DNA from: Lentinus brumalis
Lineage: Eukaryota; Basidiomycota; Agaricomycetes; Polyporales; Polyporaceae
Assembly (NCBI GenBank): GCA_001792895.1
Contig: MARA01000043.1
Coordinates: 62,001-126,000 of the forward strand
Direction: 5' to 3'
Length of the DNA stretch: 64,000 nt
Shown one piece after another: positions 1 through 12,149 of the stretch. Each line of letters opens with the position of its first letter. Within the stretch, counting starts at the first letter, position 1. The position numbers were made by a program, and so were the translations under genes. The notes beneath the pieces were generated by a model. The model was given only the letters and a program-made list of their open reading frames with translations, was not told the origin of the DNA and made no database searches.

Positions 1-199
1 GGCACGAGATGCTCACCTGTACTCCTCCGCTCGCATTATAACCCCAGTCACGGCACCTGAGGGATATCTGAATCTCCCGAACTTCCGCGTAGGATTGTTC
101 TCCGTCGGTGTCCCAGACGTGTGACAGGATAGCGTACGGCACATCCAGGGAGCTGGTGCATTCCATAAACATGCCTGTGGTAGTATCCAGAAGCCGCAT
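1..199 (-). CDS. HET-domain protein, 5' exon only (runs off left edge)
   Basis: Read on the minus strand, an ATG at 199-197 opens a 61-codon exon ending at 17, followed by a GTGAGC donor (16-11). It encodes MRLLDTTTGMF near the start and YAILSHVWDTDGEQSY further on, the signature N-terminus of the fungal heterokaryon-incompatibility (HET) domain. HET proteins trigger incompatibility cell death or related recognition responses when unlike nuclei meet; that role is known for the family and not shown here. The remaining exons lie beyond the window. Unlike the two full HET genes at 39981 and 49684, this copy begins directly at the MRLLDT motif, with no upstream micro-exon needed. It is one of four HET copies in the window. 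Confidence 0.85.
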   Translation of the reverse strand, partial: MRLLDTTTGMFMECTSSLDVPYAILSHVWDTDGEQSYAEVREIQISLRCRDWGYNASGGVQVSISC

Positions 200-3100
200 G
201 GTAGCCACGGAAGGAGAGGGATGGTCGACACTTGCTGGTTTGAGGGACGAGGAGAGAGCGAAGCAGTCACTGTCCACTGGGCTGTGATGCCTGTGGGATT
301 GCGGGGCGTAAGAGGCCGTGTACGTCTGATGGCAGCGGGCGCGCGGCCGAGGCCGAGGGAAATGAGCATGGCTCCCTTCAGCGCTGCATGGCTTTGGGTA
401 TTCGTATCTTTTATCGCGCGTCTGGCCGTACTGTACAAGTATACCCGTGCACTCAGCGTCACGTATATATGACACAACACCGTCAGGATTGAACTAACGA
501 AGTTCAATAGGAAGCTTGATGCCCCGGAGACTATAATGCTGGAACAACACGGGGACAGAGGTAAGGATCGCGAGCGGCAGAAGTGGCTATGGCGGCAGAG
601 GCAGTTCCGCGAGGTGTGGAGTAGCGCACAAATGGTGAGGACAAGAGTCGGACATACGCAATCTGCAGCAACCAAAATGTGTTCGAAGTTGAGACGCAAG
701 AACAGTAGGGACTCGACGTTGGACAAGCCAGGTCGCCGGTGGGTGCCACGGATGCATTGGATAGGCCGGGCTGGAGAAGGATCGGGGGCATCAGGCTTGT
801 TGAGATGGCAGCGCGAGATGCCATCTGACGCGCTCCCTGCCGCGATCGAGCCGGCGCACTGGACATGCCAGAGATCCGCACGCGTACGCTCGATATGGCA
901 ACCCCGCCACGCTCGTCCGTCCATCAGGCCACAGCAAGCGGGCTCGCGATCTTCTCAAGCAGCCCAGCTGACGGCGCACGAGGCTTGAGTTGGACAGACA
1001 CGGGGTCTGCTAGTAACGTTATGCGCTCCGGCCAAGTGCCTGGCGGTTTCGGTGGCGTTGCGACGACGCGACTCGGGAGCGACGAGCTGGAGACTGTATG
1101 ATGATGGACGCGTGTCGTGCATGATCCGGCCCGTTGAGGTTTGGACTCGTCTCTCGATGTCCGCGTCCGAGGTCGGTGTATGCCGAGAGGCCCGGGAGTC
1201 GATAGAAAGAGACTCGCACAGCCTCCATCCTGGCGTCGACATTTGGAAGCATACGCGGCCTCGGACGAGACCGTCCTAGTAACCGATGCGGTGAGTCCTA
1301 AGACAGCAGCGTTGTGGCGTCGATGCAAGGGCAGAGTGACAGATCCCGACTCCCGAGCGGGGAGACGTGCAAAGCTGTGCTGAGAACAACGCTCCGCGCA
1401 GATCGTTCCTTTCCCCAGTCCCAGACGGCGGGAGGTGCGGGGCAATCAGTACTGCTCCTCTGCAACGGTGGGGAGATGTCTGCAAGAAGGCGAGGGCAAG
1501 AAGGACGTCAGCCCGCTGATCGAGAAGCACTCGCGTCGAGACGAGTACTAGTGCCCTGTTACGAGAAGCTGACGGAAGAGGGCTGTCATACTGCGTAGAC
1601 CACAGTAAGTAAGCCCAGCGTTTCATGTCCATGCAACGACCAGATCGTGTCCAAGACGGAGAGTGTACACACTGCGCGGCGTAGGGCGAAGAGCTGGAGA
1701 CAACAGACACCAAAGTCGAGACGAAGTTCGACTGAATGGCGACAGCGGTCGAGTGGTAGCCTAGTAGGTGATGTGGCGACTATAGACGTCGGCGAGCAGT
1801 CCCAGACGAGGCGCGCCGTCGGGTCCAGACGACAACTCTGGAGCAGGAAGGACTGCGTGCGTCGTGTTTGCCGAGGCGGGCGTGTGCATGAGCGCGGTCT
1901 TCTCCGGTTCGTAAGTCCGCGAGGAGGCGGCGGACGGGTGTGGGCCATGGCTGGTGCGGAGTCCGTAGCAGTGTTGCAAGTCTCGACGCAGTGACTGTCT
2001 GCGCAACGACGGCAGTCGGGTCTTCGTGGCGGCATGTGTGCAGCGTTCAGGCCCAGGTCGCAGCGAACGTGATCTGGATAGAACTGGAGGGGACATCTGC
2101 TCAGGCTGTTCAGACCACGCACGGAAGACATTCGGAGGGCTCGTACATATATTGATAAGTAGCCGAGGTGAGCGTACGTGACGACTCGCGTGCTGTAGCG
2201 TAGCACAGAGTTAGCCGAGACGATGTCGTGAATGCCGACCTGCACACACCTGTGCAGCAAGGGCGAGAGCGGTATCCCATCAGAATGCCGGACGAATGAC
2301 TTGCCGCCGGCAGCCCAGGCTCGGGACTCGCGACTCGCGACTCGAGAGTGGTGTGAAGGCAAAGCTAGAGCATCGAGCATACGCACTTGGCACTGGAAAG
2401 ACGGGGGGATCCGGGTAACGCACGGCCAGCGAGAATGCCCGAGGGCGGGCTATCCCCACGGGCACCACGATCCACTTTGAGGTTTGACAGGATGCCGGCA
2501 GCTTGACAAACGCGAGCCAGTGCACAGAGCACTGGATAATTCCCGGCACTACTTGCGACAGCCCCTCGTCGTGCAGCACATGCGCCTCCGACTCGACGGC
2601 GGTGCGCCATGCATCCGCGACGAGTGCATACGGCAGATCCAGAGGCCTCGCAGATCCGACGCGAGAGAGTTCAGAGCGGGCGGTGCGACACGTCCCCGTC
2701 TGTCGCTTATTCTTGCGTGTGCGTGTGCGTGTGCGTGTGCGAGTTCTGGGGACGTGTCAGTTACGCTCAACCGTCGTCCTAGCACATTGCCTGCGAGCAG
2801 CGAGGACCCGTACCTGAGCGTCATACCTCATACATCACACCTCATGAGCACTGACGCGCGTATGCGTCGATGACGACGCCGGAGGATGTCTGAGCGACGA
2901 CATTCACGTTCTGCGCAGCGTCGAAGGTGACTGGAGAACGAGGATGCCGGATGCCGGATGACATTCACATTGACATCGACAGGGAGGAACGTCTGCCAAA
3001 CAGGCTCAGCCGTCAGCACAGACAGATCGCGTAAGGGACACCGCGGGCGAAGTGCGAAGCTCGAGGACGCACCGGGAACGCCATTCGCAAGGATGCCGTT

Positions 3101-6100
3101 ATGGCTGATATAGACCCAGCTGCAGGGTCGCTGCTGGGCAGGCGTGGGTACGGTATGTACGACATAAATACAACATATGCCTGGATGACGCTGGGAGATC
3201 TGGAAAAAGGCCTAGGGAGATCTCCTCGGTGATCAGAAAGAGTCAGAGAACTGGCAGGCGAATGCTTAGGCGGACGGGTCGATGCGAGGGAAGGGGCGGG
3301 CGAGGTGCGAGCGTGAGATCAGAGATGGACGCGCAGACGCCTCTGGCCTCTCACAGGTACGGTAGAGATGGACGCCGGACGGGGAGTCCAATTCGGCGTC
3401 GGCGTCGGCGTCGGCGAGGTGGTCTGCGACTCCGCATCGGTGTCTGTAGTAGTCTGTAGAGCACGACAAGGAGACGACCGCTGGGTGCACGCACGCAGGC
3501 ATGCGGCCTCGAAGTCGCAAAAACACATGTGATGGCGAGCCCGGAGGAATACAATGCATGTCCGGACTCCGTACCAGTTCCCGTGTCTTGACTCTTGACT
3601 CGAACTGTCAATGTATGCATGGTATGCTCGCATCAGTGCTAAGTTCTACGACAAATGGGGAGCTCGGGGGAAGCGACTGACCGATGGACTGATATGGAAC
3701 AACGCCCTGGGGGGCTTCGCCGAGTTCGGCGGGTTCGAACTTCGCGGGTTCGCGAGTCCGCGATGGGAGGAGATCGGATCGTGCACTCCGCCATCTGCGT
3801 GCACGGTGACGCGGCAGGTTTGCGTTGGAAGCGTCATGCTGACTTGACAACGTTCAGCGAGGTCCGAGGATGGGAAGCTTGGGATTTCTGTAAGCGCCGC
3901 TCGCTGGCAGTATCGGTATCGGTAGCAAGTCTAAGGTTCGTGCGTCCACGATTTGAGTTGGGATCGGATAGCGGCGCACAAATACAGATACAGAGGCTGA
4001 GGCAAGGATTGCACTGCGGACGTTGGGTTGCACCCGCCGATGGGAGGTACGTTGTACTGATCGTCCGCGTCATGGCGAAATGGAAGGTCACGACGCTTGC
4101 GAAGTTGTACTCGGGCTGCGTCAGTAAGTACGGTATGGAGAGCAAGAAGCACTCGCGGGACGTTGGAGCAGAGTAAAGGAAGACACGCGGGTGGGCGAAT
4201 ATTCGAGGACGGGTGTGGTCACTGGTATGGACGGGGAGGGCAGCTGCCTGGATCCTGCACCCTGCACCCTGGGCCGTCCGGATGAGCACTCAGCATGACG
4301 ACCCGTCCGCGTCAGGAGTCAGCACGACGATGGGCGATAGAGAGTACAGTCCTGGCCAGGTAGAGCCCGGGGATCCCGGGGTGGCGGCGGGTGCGGCAGC
4401 TCCGCGGAGTCGGGGTATGGACGCAGGGACGCATCGACATCGACATCGAGAACACCAGGGTCCAGAAGCGCACTCCGGCAACCAAGACGAGCCGGGGAGG
4501 TGAGGCCCGCCGCCGCCGACGCTCGACACTCGATCGGCGGCATTCGACGGCCGGCGGGGCGAGCGTTCGTGTATCTCCCAGTATCGGACAGGCTGGGAGT
4601 GCGGGTAGGGTATGCCGCAGGCCGGGCGAGGGCTGGAGCTCGGAGACTGGAGACGAGCAGCAGTGCGAAGCTTAACTGAACGTGACGATGATTGCAGCGT
4701 CGACGTCAGAGTGTTTGACTGATGTTTGTTCGTAGTCCTCGGTCGCTGTTAGCGTTCAGCACACAGTGTTTCGCAGTCGGACTGCAGATGCAGATGCAGA
4801 TTGGGTGGGTGGCGGGGCCGTGAAGGAGGTCTGTCGGACGGGAGACGATCTCGATTCCGTATCCGTATCTGTATCTGTATCCGTATCCGGGATCCTGGGA
4901 TTGGGACTAGGATGACGCTGTCGGGGGGAGGTCCGTCCGAGGGAAGGTGGATCAGAGAGTCGTTCTATCACAAGTCTTACTCTTGTGTCGGCCGCTTGTG
5001 CGCCCTCGGCTCGGCGGCGCCGGCTACTTACGCGTGTTGGCTAGAAGCCTGAGTATGTAGAATGGACGACGATGCAGAGGAAGAACGCCGATTGAGAGGA
5101 AGAACGCCGGACAGGGGCGGCGGCGGGAGTGAGGAGGACGCCGAGTATGGCAGGGATCGAGCGGGTGGGACTCCGGAGGAAAAGGGATCGGGAAAGTACA
5201 TACCTCGGTGATCGTGTCGGCGGCGCGGGGAGGACAATCAGGACAGATTGGGTCAGTTGGCGGGCGGCACTGGGAACATCAGGAAAAGAGGGCATGATGA
5301 TTGGATGTGACACGGGCCTCAGATACAGTACATCCATCGCGATCTCTGGAGAAGGTAGCGACTGGGGGTGGGTCTCGCGAGATCTGAGACGGCGACAGCG
5401 GCGTGTCGGCGCGTCGGGACGGCGAGAAGAGGGCAGGACGGAGGAGAGACAGCCGGAGGGACACGTGAGAGCAGAGAGGACGAAGAGGGACGTGTGTGGA
5501 TGCGGAAGGAAGCGTCAGGACGGATAGAAGGGAGATACGAGGGCAGAGGGGCGAGGGGGTGATGATGTGGTAAGCTGGGCGGCGGTTGTCTGGCGAGTCT
5601 GTTGGAAGGGCGAAGGCGGGGAGCGTGATCAGGCCAAGGACGGCGGCGGCAGATGGGGGCTGGTAAAAATGGGACGGAGGTCAGACGAGCAGGGCGGGGG
5701 ATAGTCGGAGCGGCGAGGAGAGCGAGTCTGAGGCTGACAACGGGCGATGGCTGGTTCGTTGCTGGACGAAGGCGCAGGCGGTGCGCAGGCAGAGCTCGAG
5801 AACGGATGCGGATGGTTGACCAGATCTCGGACGAGGGCTCCCCCGTCAGAATGTGCGTGAGACAAGCAGATTGCCAGGCGAGCGAATCGCCTGATGTCCC
5901 GTGCCACCCGCCCAGCGCGCGTCCTCCCGCCCCCACCCTCGCCGTCCTCACAGGCAGTGGCGATAGGTGCGACGACAGCGAGCAGCGAGAGCGACGGCGG
6001 CGGAGGCAAAGACGGCGGGCGGACGGCGGGCATCGTGCGTCGCAACGGGTAGACGCCGGGTGATGGGAACCCAATAAGGCTAGGACGTCCGGCGACGGCC

Positions 6101-6647
6101 GAGAGGCAGATAAATGGGAGGAGAGCAACGGAGGGCTGGAGCGTCCCCCGCCGTCGTATGGTCTCTGTTTGAAGGCTCTGCCCTCCTCCCCGCCCCGCCG
6201 CCCTTGCTCCCTCCCTCCCGCCTCGCCCTCAGCCGTCACAAGGATACCGCCTGGAGTACGTCCACGTCGTGCAACCCCCTTTGCTCGGTGAGCTGACCTT
6301 ATCGCGCGTCTTGTAGATCTCGCGACCCTTGCCGGCTTCTCCCCATCCGCCCATTCCTCCTCGCAAGCAAGCATACCAGCCTTTCAAACCTCTTCCTCAA
6401 AGCTAGTACCGCTCAGAGCTCACACTCGCGACTAGTCTTTCCCCGACCCCAGCCATCGACCGTGCCAACGCCAGCCCCGCCCTCCCCCACCCACCCTCAG
6501 AGACCAAGCCAGATTCCGCTGACCCCGTCGCGTACCTGTCTTCTCGCCTCTCCACGCCTCCACGACCTGCTGTAAAACGCCTGCATAGACTGCCTCTTCG
6601 CATCCAGACCTTATCGCCAACACCCTCACTCTTGTACCGCTACAGCA
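200..6647. other. Long gene-poor stretch holding the left inverted arm
   Basis: No protein-coding gene is convincing in this 6.4 kb stretch: the open frames are short, overlap on both strands and show no family motif. Most of it (about 600-5540) is the left arm of the large diverged inverted duplication. It holds simple repeats: GTGTGC units at 2711-2742, GGCGTC units near 3395-3418, CATCGA units near 4434-4450 and CCGTAT/CTGTAT units at 4856-4890. The last 350 bp before the bHLH start codon (6300-6647) are pyrimidine-rich, as is usual for fungal core promoters and leaders. Confidence 0.6.
600..5540 (+). repeat. Left arm of about 5-kb diverged inverted duplication
   Basis: This stretch is similar, in reverse complement, to about 12150-17000. 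Matching anchor segments (left / right) are 800-905 / 16690-16830, 960-980 / 16610-16630, 2165-2245 / 14975-15075, 2975-3015 / 14310-14355, 3680-3790 / 13510-13605, 3945-3975 / 13370-13400, 5050-5210 / 12480-12650, 5230-5330 / 12320-12425 and 5440-5510 / 12165-12245. The order is perfectly mirrored around about 8.7 kb. Identity looks moderate with many small indels, so the duplication is old. Outer limits are uncertain, and no transposon-coding motif was recognised in either arm. Confidence 0.8.
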
Positions 6648-7797
6648 ATGGCTCTTCCCCTCGCAATCCCCGACTCTCCCGTCTCTTCCCCCGACGCCTC
6701 CTCCAACGGGCCCACCACCCCCGTCTCTCCCTCAAACTCTGTCCAAACTCTCGCCCTCCCACCGCCCGTCGACGGCGCCGCCCCTGCACAGAGCACATCC
6801 CCCGCCAATGCTGCTCAGCCAAAGCGCAAGCCCAGCAGACGCGCCAACACCGCAGAGCGCAGGGCAACCCACAACGCAGTGGAGAGAGCCCGCCGCGAGA
6901 CTCTCAACAGCCGTTTCCTCGTACGTCTCCCATCTTCTCCGCAGTCCCCCTCCCGCGCTAACTGTCACACTCCCGCGCCTCTCAGGATCTCGCCGCCCTC
7001 CTCCCTAACCTCTCCCAGATCCGCCGCCCCTCCAAGTCCTCCATCGTAAACTCCTCCATCGCACACATCCACGCCTCCCGCAGGCACCGCCTGCTCGCCG
7101 CCCGCGAGCTCCGCCTCCTCAAGCTCGAGTCCGACGCCCTCCGCCGCGAGCTCAACGAGTGGCGCGACCGCTCCGGCCTCCCCCGCTGCGACGAGCCCGT
7201 CCGCGGCGAGGCCTTCCAGATGATCCTCTCCGGCGAAGTCGAGGTCCTCTCCCCCAGCATCATCGACGAGGACGGCGCAGAGGGCGACTACGACGACGAC
7301 GGCTACGACAACGACTACCCCATCAACGACGGCCCCATGGACCCCGCGCCCCTCCTCGCCAAGGCCGCCCCGGACGTCGGCAACCCCTTCGCGCACAACG
7401 TCCCCCAGCAGCAGCAACAGCAGCAGCGCGGCGGTCTGCAGCTCCAGACAATCCTCCCGCGCCCCGCGACGCACGGCCCGCAGACGCCGATGATCGTCCA
7501 GAGCCCGACGAACGTCTCGTTCGAGAACCCCGCGATGGCGGCCATGTACGAGCCGCACGCGCACCCGCAGATGCACCAGCAATTCGCGGGCCAGTACATG
7601 CACCCCGCGCACGCCGTGCACGACGACAAGGCCGCGTGGGGCGCCGCCGCGCAGATGTTCGGCGCGCAGGTCGGCGGCGGGGGTGCGCTGTTCACGCCCC
7701 GGCGTCGTCGCACGGGAACGTGTCGCCGATGAACGTCCCGGCGAGCCAGCAGCAGCAGCAGGCGTACTTTATGAGTCTGCAGCGCCAGCAGCTCCTC

Positions 7798-7829
<32 letters not shown>

Positions 7830-8118
7830 GCGGATGGACGAGGGCGCGCCGTCCGGCCGCCGCGAGCGGAGCGGGAGCGTGAACAGCAACGGCAGCGGGT
7901 ACGCGAGCCCTGCGAGCAACGCGGGCAGCTACGAGATGCCCGGCGTGATGGGCGGGCCTGGGGGTGCGCCGCGCCGCGGCGGTGCGCCTGGGTGGGACGA
8001 CGCGATGGGCGTGGGGATGGGGATGGGCGGGATGCCGGGGATGGGCATGATGAAGAGCGCGGCGATCAGCGTCGGGGGCGGCGGGAACGGGCACGGGTAC
8101 GCTGCGATGATGCTGTGA
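6648..8118 (+). CDS. bHLH transcription factor (polyglutamine-rich; apparent 1-base frameshift)
   Basis: Exon 1 is 6648-6920, the intron 6921-6985 (GTACGT..CTCAG, 65 bp) and exon 2 starts at 6986. The joined product has a Ser/Pro/Ala-rich N-terminus, a basic region at about residues 64-85 (RRATHNAVERARRETLNSRF), helix 1 with LAALLPNL, a loop, and helix 2 with SIAHIHASRRHRLLAAREL, followed by a leucine-bearing coiled-coil-like stretch. This is a helix-loop-helix DNA-binding and dimerisation domain of a nuclear regulator. The C-terminus is rich in Gln (runs near 7405-7430 and 7800-7830), Gly and Met. The reading frame shifts at the C run 7697-7700: upstream coding is in one frame, and ASSHGNVSPMNVP onward to the stop at 8116-8118 is in another. 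One extra base there would give a protein of about 468 residues. No intron fits at this point, so it is a sequencing error or a real mutation. The gene sits in the spacer of the large inverted duplication. Confidence 0.85.
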
Positions 8119-11079
8119 GCCTTGTGTTTCTTTCTCATTCCGTCGTCTTCTGGCTTCGCGTTCGCGTTCGCGTCTCGTCTTGCTTGTTCTTGGTCTTGGT
8201 CTTGTTCTGTGGATCCCCCCGTTGCCCGCTCCCACCCGCTAGTATTATTGCCCCGCACCCCCGCTCCGCCTCGATTACTCTATGTCCCCGCCGCTCGCCG
8301 TCCCGTCTCGCCTGGTCGTTCGTTCGCCCGTTCGTTGTATTCCTACCGCCTCTAGCCCTATCTATGCTCGCGCTGCGCCTGCGCGCCGCTGCTGGATGCC
8401 TCGTCGTTACTGTTACCGTTACTGTTACTGTTTCTTGTGCCATACGCTACGCCCTACGCACTGCCGTACTCGATACCACCCCCACTGCCCGCCCGGGTCT
8501 CTGTACCATTTATTGACTCCGCACCCCGCCTCACCGCATCACACCCCAGTCGGTCGTTTGTCCGTGTTGTGTAATCTCCACGCTCGCTTGCCTCGTTGCT
8601 CGCTCCGCTCCGCTGAACGCTGAACGTGTTCTCGCAATTGTCGTCCGTCGGTTGTCGGTCCCGGTCCGGTGTAACGTGCTCGGAGGACAAGCCTCAAGGG
8701 ACAAGGCTGGACAAGGCCAAGCGTCGAGCCAGTGCCACTCCAAGGTACGCGTCGGACAGACTGTCTCAGGACGTTACGAGGGCGACGCGCGTACTTACAC
8801 GCGTACGCGTTGCAGCCGACCCATCCAAGACTGAGACTCCCGACTGTCGGTGTCGGGATCCGTCCGTACGGTGTACCTGCGCTCGCTTGCAACGCTCTGC
8901 AACGCTCGATCGCACCGGTACCGGCACTGTCGTTCGTTTCCCGGACCCGGACCCGGCTCTCGTCCTCGTTCTCGTTCTCGCCTTCGTATTCGTGGAGAGA
9001 AAGAGACGGTCTGGCTCGCGTCGTGGTGGGCTCATCATCGTCGTCATTGTCACCATCACTATCGGACGACCACGTTCTCGACCTCCCGCCCCCGCTCCCC
9101 GTTGTCCCGGAGTCGCAGCTAGAGCACGAAGCTTGCAGCCCCGACCCCGACCCCACGTTCGTTCGTTCCCCCCCCAGATCCAGGAATCCAAAATCCCGCC
9201 ACTCGTTCGCGTTCGCGTTTTGTCCTCCGTCACTCCTTAAGATTGCTCGTCACTCATTACTCGTCAATCGTCAATCGTCACTCGTTATTCGCTTTTTTTG
9301 CTGTTCTTATACCCACGGGGCCGGTCGACGTGCCCTCGGCAGGTCGGGGCGCGTCGTGGATCGGTACGTTCTGTGCGTGCTAGTACGTAATGTGTAGGGG
9401 AGGAGATGTAGAGGAGGTGTAGGTGTAGAGGAGATGGAGACGTAGGAGAAGATGCAGGAGAGAGAAGATGTAGGAGATGTAAAAGATGCCGACTTCGTGT
9501 CGGTGGAGGATGTCCTGTCGTCGTCGTCGTTGTTGGTGATATACAGGGTCATCATGGTGCCCGAGCGTGTCGCGACCGGCGCCGACTTGGAGTCCAGACT
9601 GGCAGTGGGACTGAGATATACGTACGGCACGTGAGTGTCTTCGTATGCATTGTTTCACTGTGTTGTCCTGGCGCTGGCGTTGACTCTGTCTTCTATCGCG
9701 CTAGGCTCGTTCGGAGACATTGCCTGGCAGCCTGTGATCTGCAGGAGTCGCTCGAGACTTCCCGAACGGGCTGTTTCTCATCCTGATCCTCATCAACACT
9801 CATGTTATACCTTGCGACCAAGCTCGAGGTCGCCAAGGTGTGGACGATCATGGAGTCGAAGGATGCACGGCGGCTCGAGACGGCGCGTGAGCTGTCAGTT
9901 CTGTCGTGCTACCGTCTACGGCTCACTCGTGTTCTACCGCGCTAGGCCGCATACTGTTGTGTCGCGCTAGGCAGCATACGGTCATGTTGCGCGACGGGCC
10001 CGCGTAGCGTAGAACATCTGCTTCGAGGTATGCGGACGATCGCCCGGGCGGGTCGTGTGAGCGTCGTGTGTGTAGGATTTGTCTGTCTCGTGCTCTATCA
10101 AGTAGGCGCGAACACACAAAAGGAGAAAGCGGGCGCGATCTTGCGCTCGTGCGCGTCCCTTCTAGCACGGTACCTACGCAGAACCGTAGTCTAGCGTAGT
10201 CTCCGCCCGCGCCCGGCCGCCCGGCCACAGAACTCGAGCAAGAGAAGAATGGGATATGCGCGACGCTAAGCCCGAGTGGGCGTGCTGTACCTGGGGAAGG
10301 GCCCGTGTCTGAAAGCGAGCGAGAGTTTCGTTCTGCGCGAGCCTCGAGGCTGGCTGACCGGGCACCCCGGGCGGAAGACGATGGGAGAAGGCGGGCATGG
10401 ATCACTTGACCGCTTCGCCGGGGCAGACACGTCGTCATGTGGGAGAGATCTGCCCACTGTCGCCGGGGTGGGAGTCTTGGATACATACGGAGCAGGAATT
10501 GGACTCGGTGGAAGGATGGGATCCATGAGATTCCGGTGAGATTGCGTGGCGTTTGCCGTTTACTTTGCGTTTACTGCTCGTTTCGCACGGAGTTGCCACT
10601 CCGGTATGTGTTTATGAGAGGTGTCCCCTGGAGTGCGAGCATAATTATGACGAGGTGGGTGGTCGAGCCGGGTGGTGGCAAACGGCGACGTACGTGTGCG
10701 GCCAAACCTGACGTCGCTCCTTTCAGAACAAGGTCTCGAGACGGTTAGATTAAGGAGACAAGAGTACGGGTCTGCCATTGCGTCCATGTACGTAGCGCTG
10801 CGGACGGAAGAACCAAAATTCAGCCCGGAGGGGGCGCGAAGCAGCGGTGGAGAAGACGAACCTGCAGTCCGGAGGTCGAGGTTACCCCGCATCGAGCAGT
10901 CCTCCGACCCTACGCCAACGGCGATGTGCCAGATAGAACTAGGTTACGCCGTTCACGAAGCTCGTATGCGTTATCACAAGCCGGCACGTCCTAGCGTCTG
11001 GCTCGGAGGCAGTTGCGCTGAATTCGCGATCCTGGAAGGTCGTGCGAGCTCGGTTTCTGCATGTGGTCCTCAGAGGGGA
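8119..11079. other. 3' flank of bHLH gene and intergenic DNA
   Basis: No supported gene. Just after the stop there are short pyrimidine-rich and tandem motifs typical of a 3' untranslated region: TTCGCG units at 8158-8175, TTACTG/TTACCG units near 8408-8430 and CTCGTT units near 8955-8975. A purine-rich block at about 9395-9490 repeats GAGGAGATGTAG-like units. The open frames across 8626-9400 are low-complexity Arg/Ser/Pro strings on both strands and are not credible proteins. Confidence 0.5.
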
Positions 11080-11653
11080 CTCAGTAGTGGTATTCGAAGT
11101 CCCCCGTCTATTAGAGGGCAGGACTTCGAATACCCCCAAGGGAGATGGAATAGGCCGGCTGGCGCAGCTTGAACTGGCGCAGGGAGATAGAAGACGGGGG
11201 GAGGTCGAATAGAGTGCGTGGCGCCGGCCCAGGACCTGGCAGGGGAGATAGAAGAGGACGGGAAGTCGAATAGAGTCGGGGAGATCGAAGAGAGCTGTGT
11301 AATGGTCGAAAAAATTATTATTGCCATTAACTAAGTTATCCATAGGGTGCGCGAAGAGGACCCGCCATTCCTGCTCCCTCCCCTCCCTCGCTGCGCTCGG
11401 GGGGTCCCCCAAGCCGGGAGCACTCAGGCGGGCACACTAAAGCCTCGTTCGCGCGATAAATCTATACCGGCGCCCTTCGGGGGGCAGGTACTGTTGAGGG
11501 CGCCTAACCCTAACAACCTAACCAACTAACCTAACCTAACAACCTAACCAAAGCCCTAACCCAAAACCCTCACTCTAACTCCGCTTATACGGGGAGATAG
11601 ATCTTCGAAGTCCCGCCCTCTAATAGAGGGGGGAATTCGAATACCACTACTGA
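11080..11653. mobile_element. Small element with about 51-bp terminal inverted repeats (MITE-like)
   Basis: The segment at 11080-11130 begins CTCAGTAGTGGTATTCGAAG and reappears in reverse complement at about 11603-11653 with few mismatches. Each arm is itself a hairpin: TTCGAAGTCC and GGACTTCGAA flank an inner CTATTAGAGGG-type stem. Inside the left half, a unit resembling GGGGAGATAGAAGA followed by GTCGAATAGAGT is repeated near 11185-11215, 11240-11275 and 11278-11300 as subterminal repeats. No coding capacity is seen in 574 bp, so it would be non-autonomous. No clear target-site duplication was found, so the superfamily is not assigned. Confidence 0.7.
11504..11572 (+). repeat. Degenerate interstitial telomere-like repeat (CCTAAC/CCCTAA units)
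   Basis: The stretch is made of CCTAAC, CCCTAA and AACCTAACC units, about ten in 69 bp, the complement of the TTAGGG telomere repeat found in most filamentous fungi. It lies inside the inverted-repeat element at 11080-11653. It may be a relic of telomere addition or break repair, or simply part of the element. The units are imperfect, so it is not a functional chromosome end. Confidence 0.7.
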
Positions 11654-12149
11654 GAGTACTGGTCCTCACGCGACCGGACGGGCCAGCGGTGCGTCATCTG
11701 GGAGAGGGCTTCGTACGACTATGGGTGCCTTCTGCTAGGCACCGTATGTTTCGGGAGAGGGGAACTTTGAGCTTGAATTCATCGATCGGCGCATCTGCGG
11801 GCCTACGGGCTCAAGTGATCCACGGGTGACATAGCTAGCGCGAACAGTACATGGACTGAACTTACGGAAAGCGCCTCCGAGTCGCTCGAGGATAAGGTTG
11901 CTCGACGCTCATCCGGTGCGCGACCAGGACAGACTGACAGGACTAGGTCTGACGGAGTCACACGAGACTCATTGCTGCCTTTCCAGAGTCAGCTGAGATT
12001 GCCAGCGAGAGTGGGATTGCTCGTACTGTCAGTAGGGATGAGCGCAGATCAGTAAGGAGTCCGAATCGGTCGCAGAGAGCGTCGTCGGCATGACCGGGCC
12101 GAACGTGGCAAGCGGGTCGTCTCGCGCGTCAACAAACTTGAACTCGTAC
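11654..12149. other. Intergenic, nothing recognised
   Basis: About 500 bp between the inverted-repeat element and the inner edge of the right inverted arm. I see no open frame with a recognisable motif, no repeat and no RNA gene. Confidence 0.5.

Noticed and set aside
2711..2742. GTGTGC hexamer array as a possible CRISPR-like or regulatory repeat
   Set aside because: It is a simple microsatellite without spacers; CRISPR arrays are not expected in a fungal genome.
200..5500. Search for a transposase or polymerase in the inverted arms
   Set aside because: No catalytic motif or extended frame was seen in either arm, and frames are not conserved between arms, so no element type could be assigned.
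5319..6374. Long open frame of 351 codons on the minus strand
   Set aside because: It is almost entirely low-complexity Arg/Ser/Pro, overlaps other open frames on both strands and has no domain; high GC alone explains its length.
7315..8235. Minus-strand open frame of 306 codons
   Set aside because: It is the antisense shadow of the bHLH exon 2, with poly-Leu and His runs mirroring the Gln codons.
8626..9400. Overlapping open frames of about 200 codons on both strands
   Set aside because: Composition is repetitive Arg/Thr/Ser and there is no motif; the DNA consists of CTCGTT- and ACGCGT-like simple repeats.
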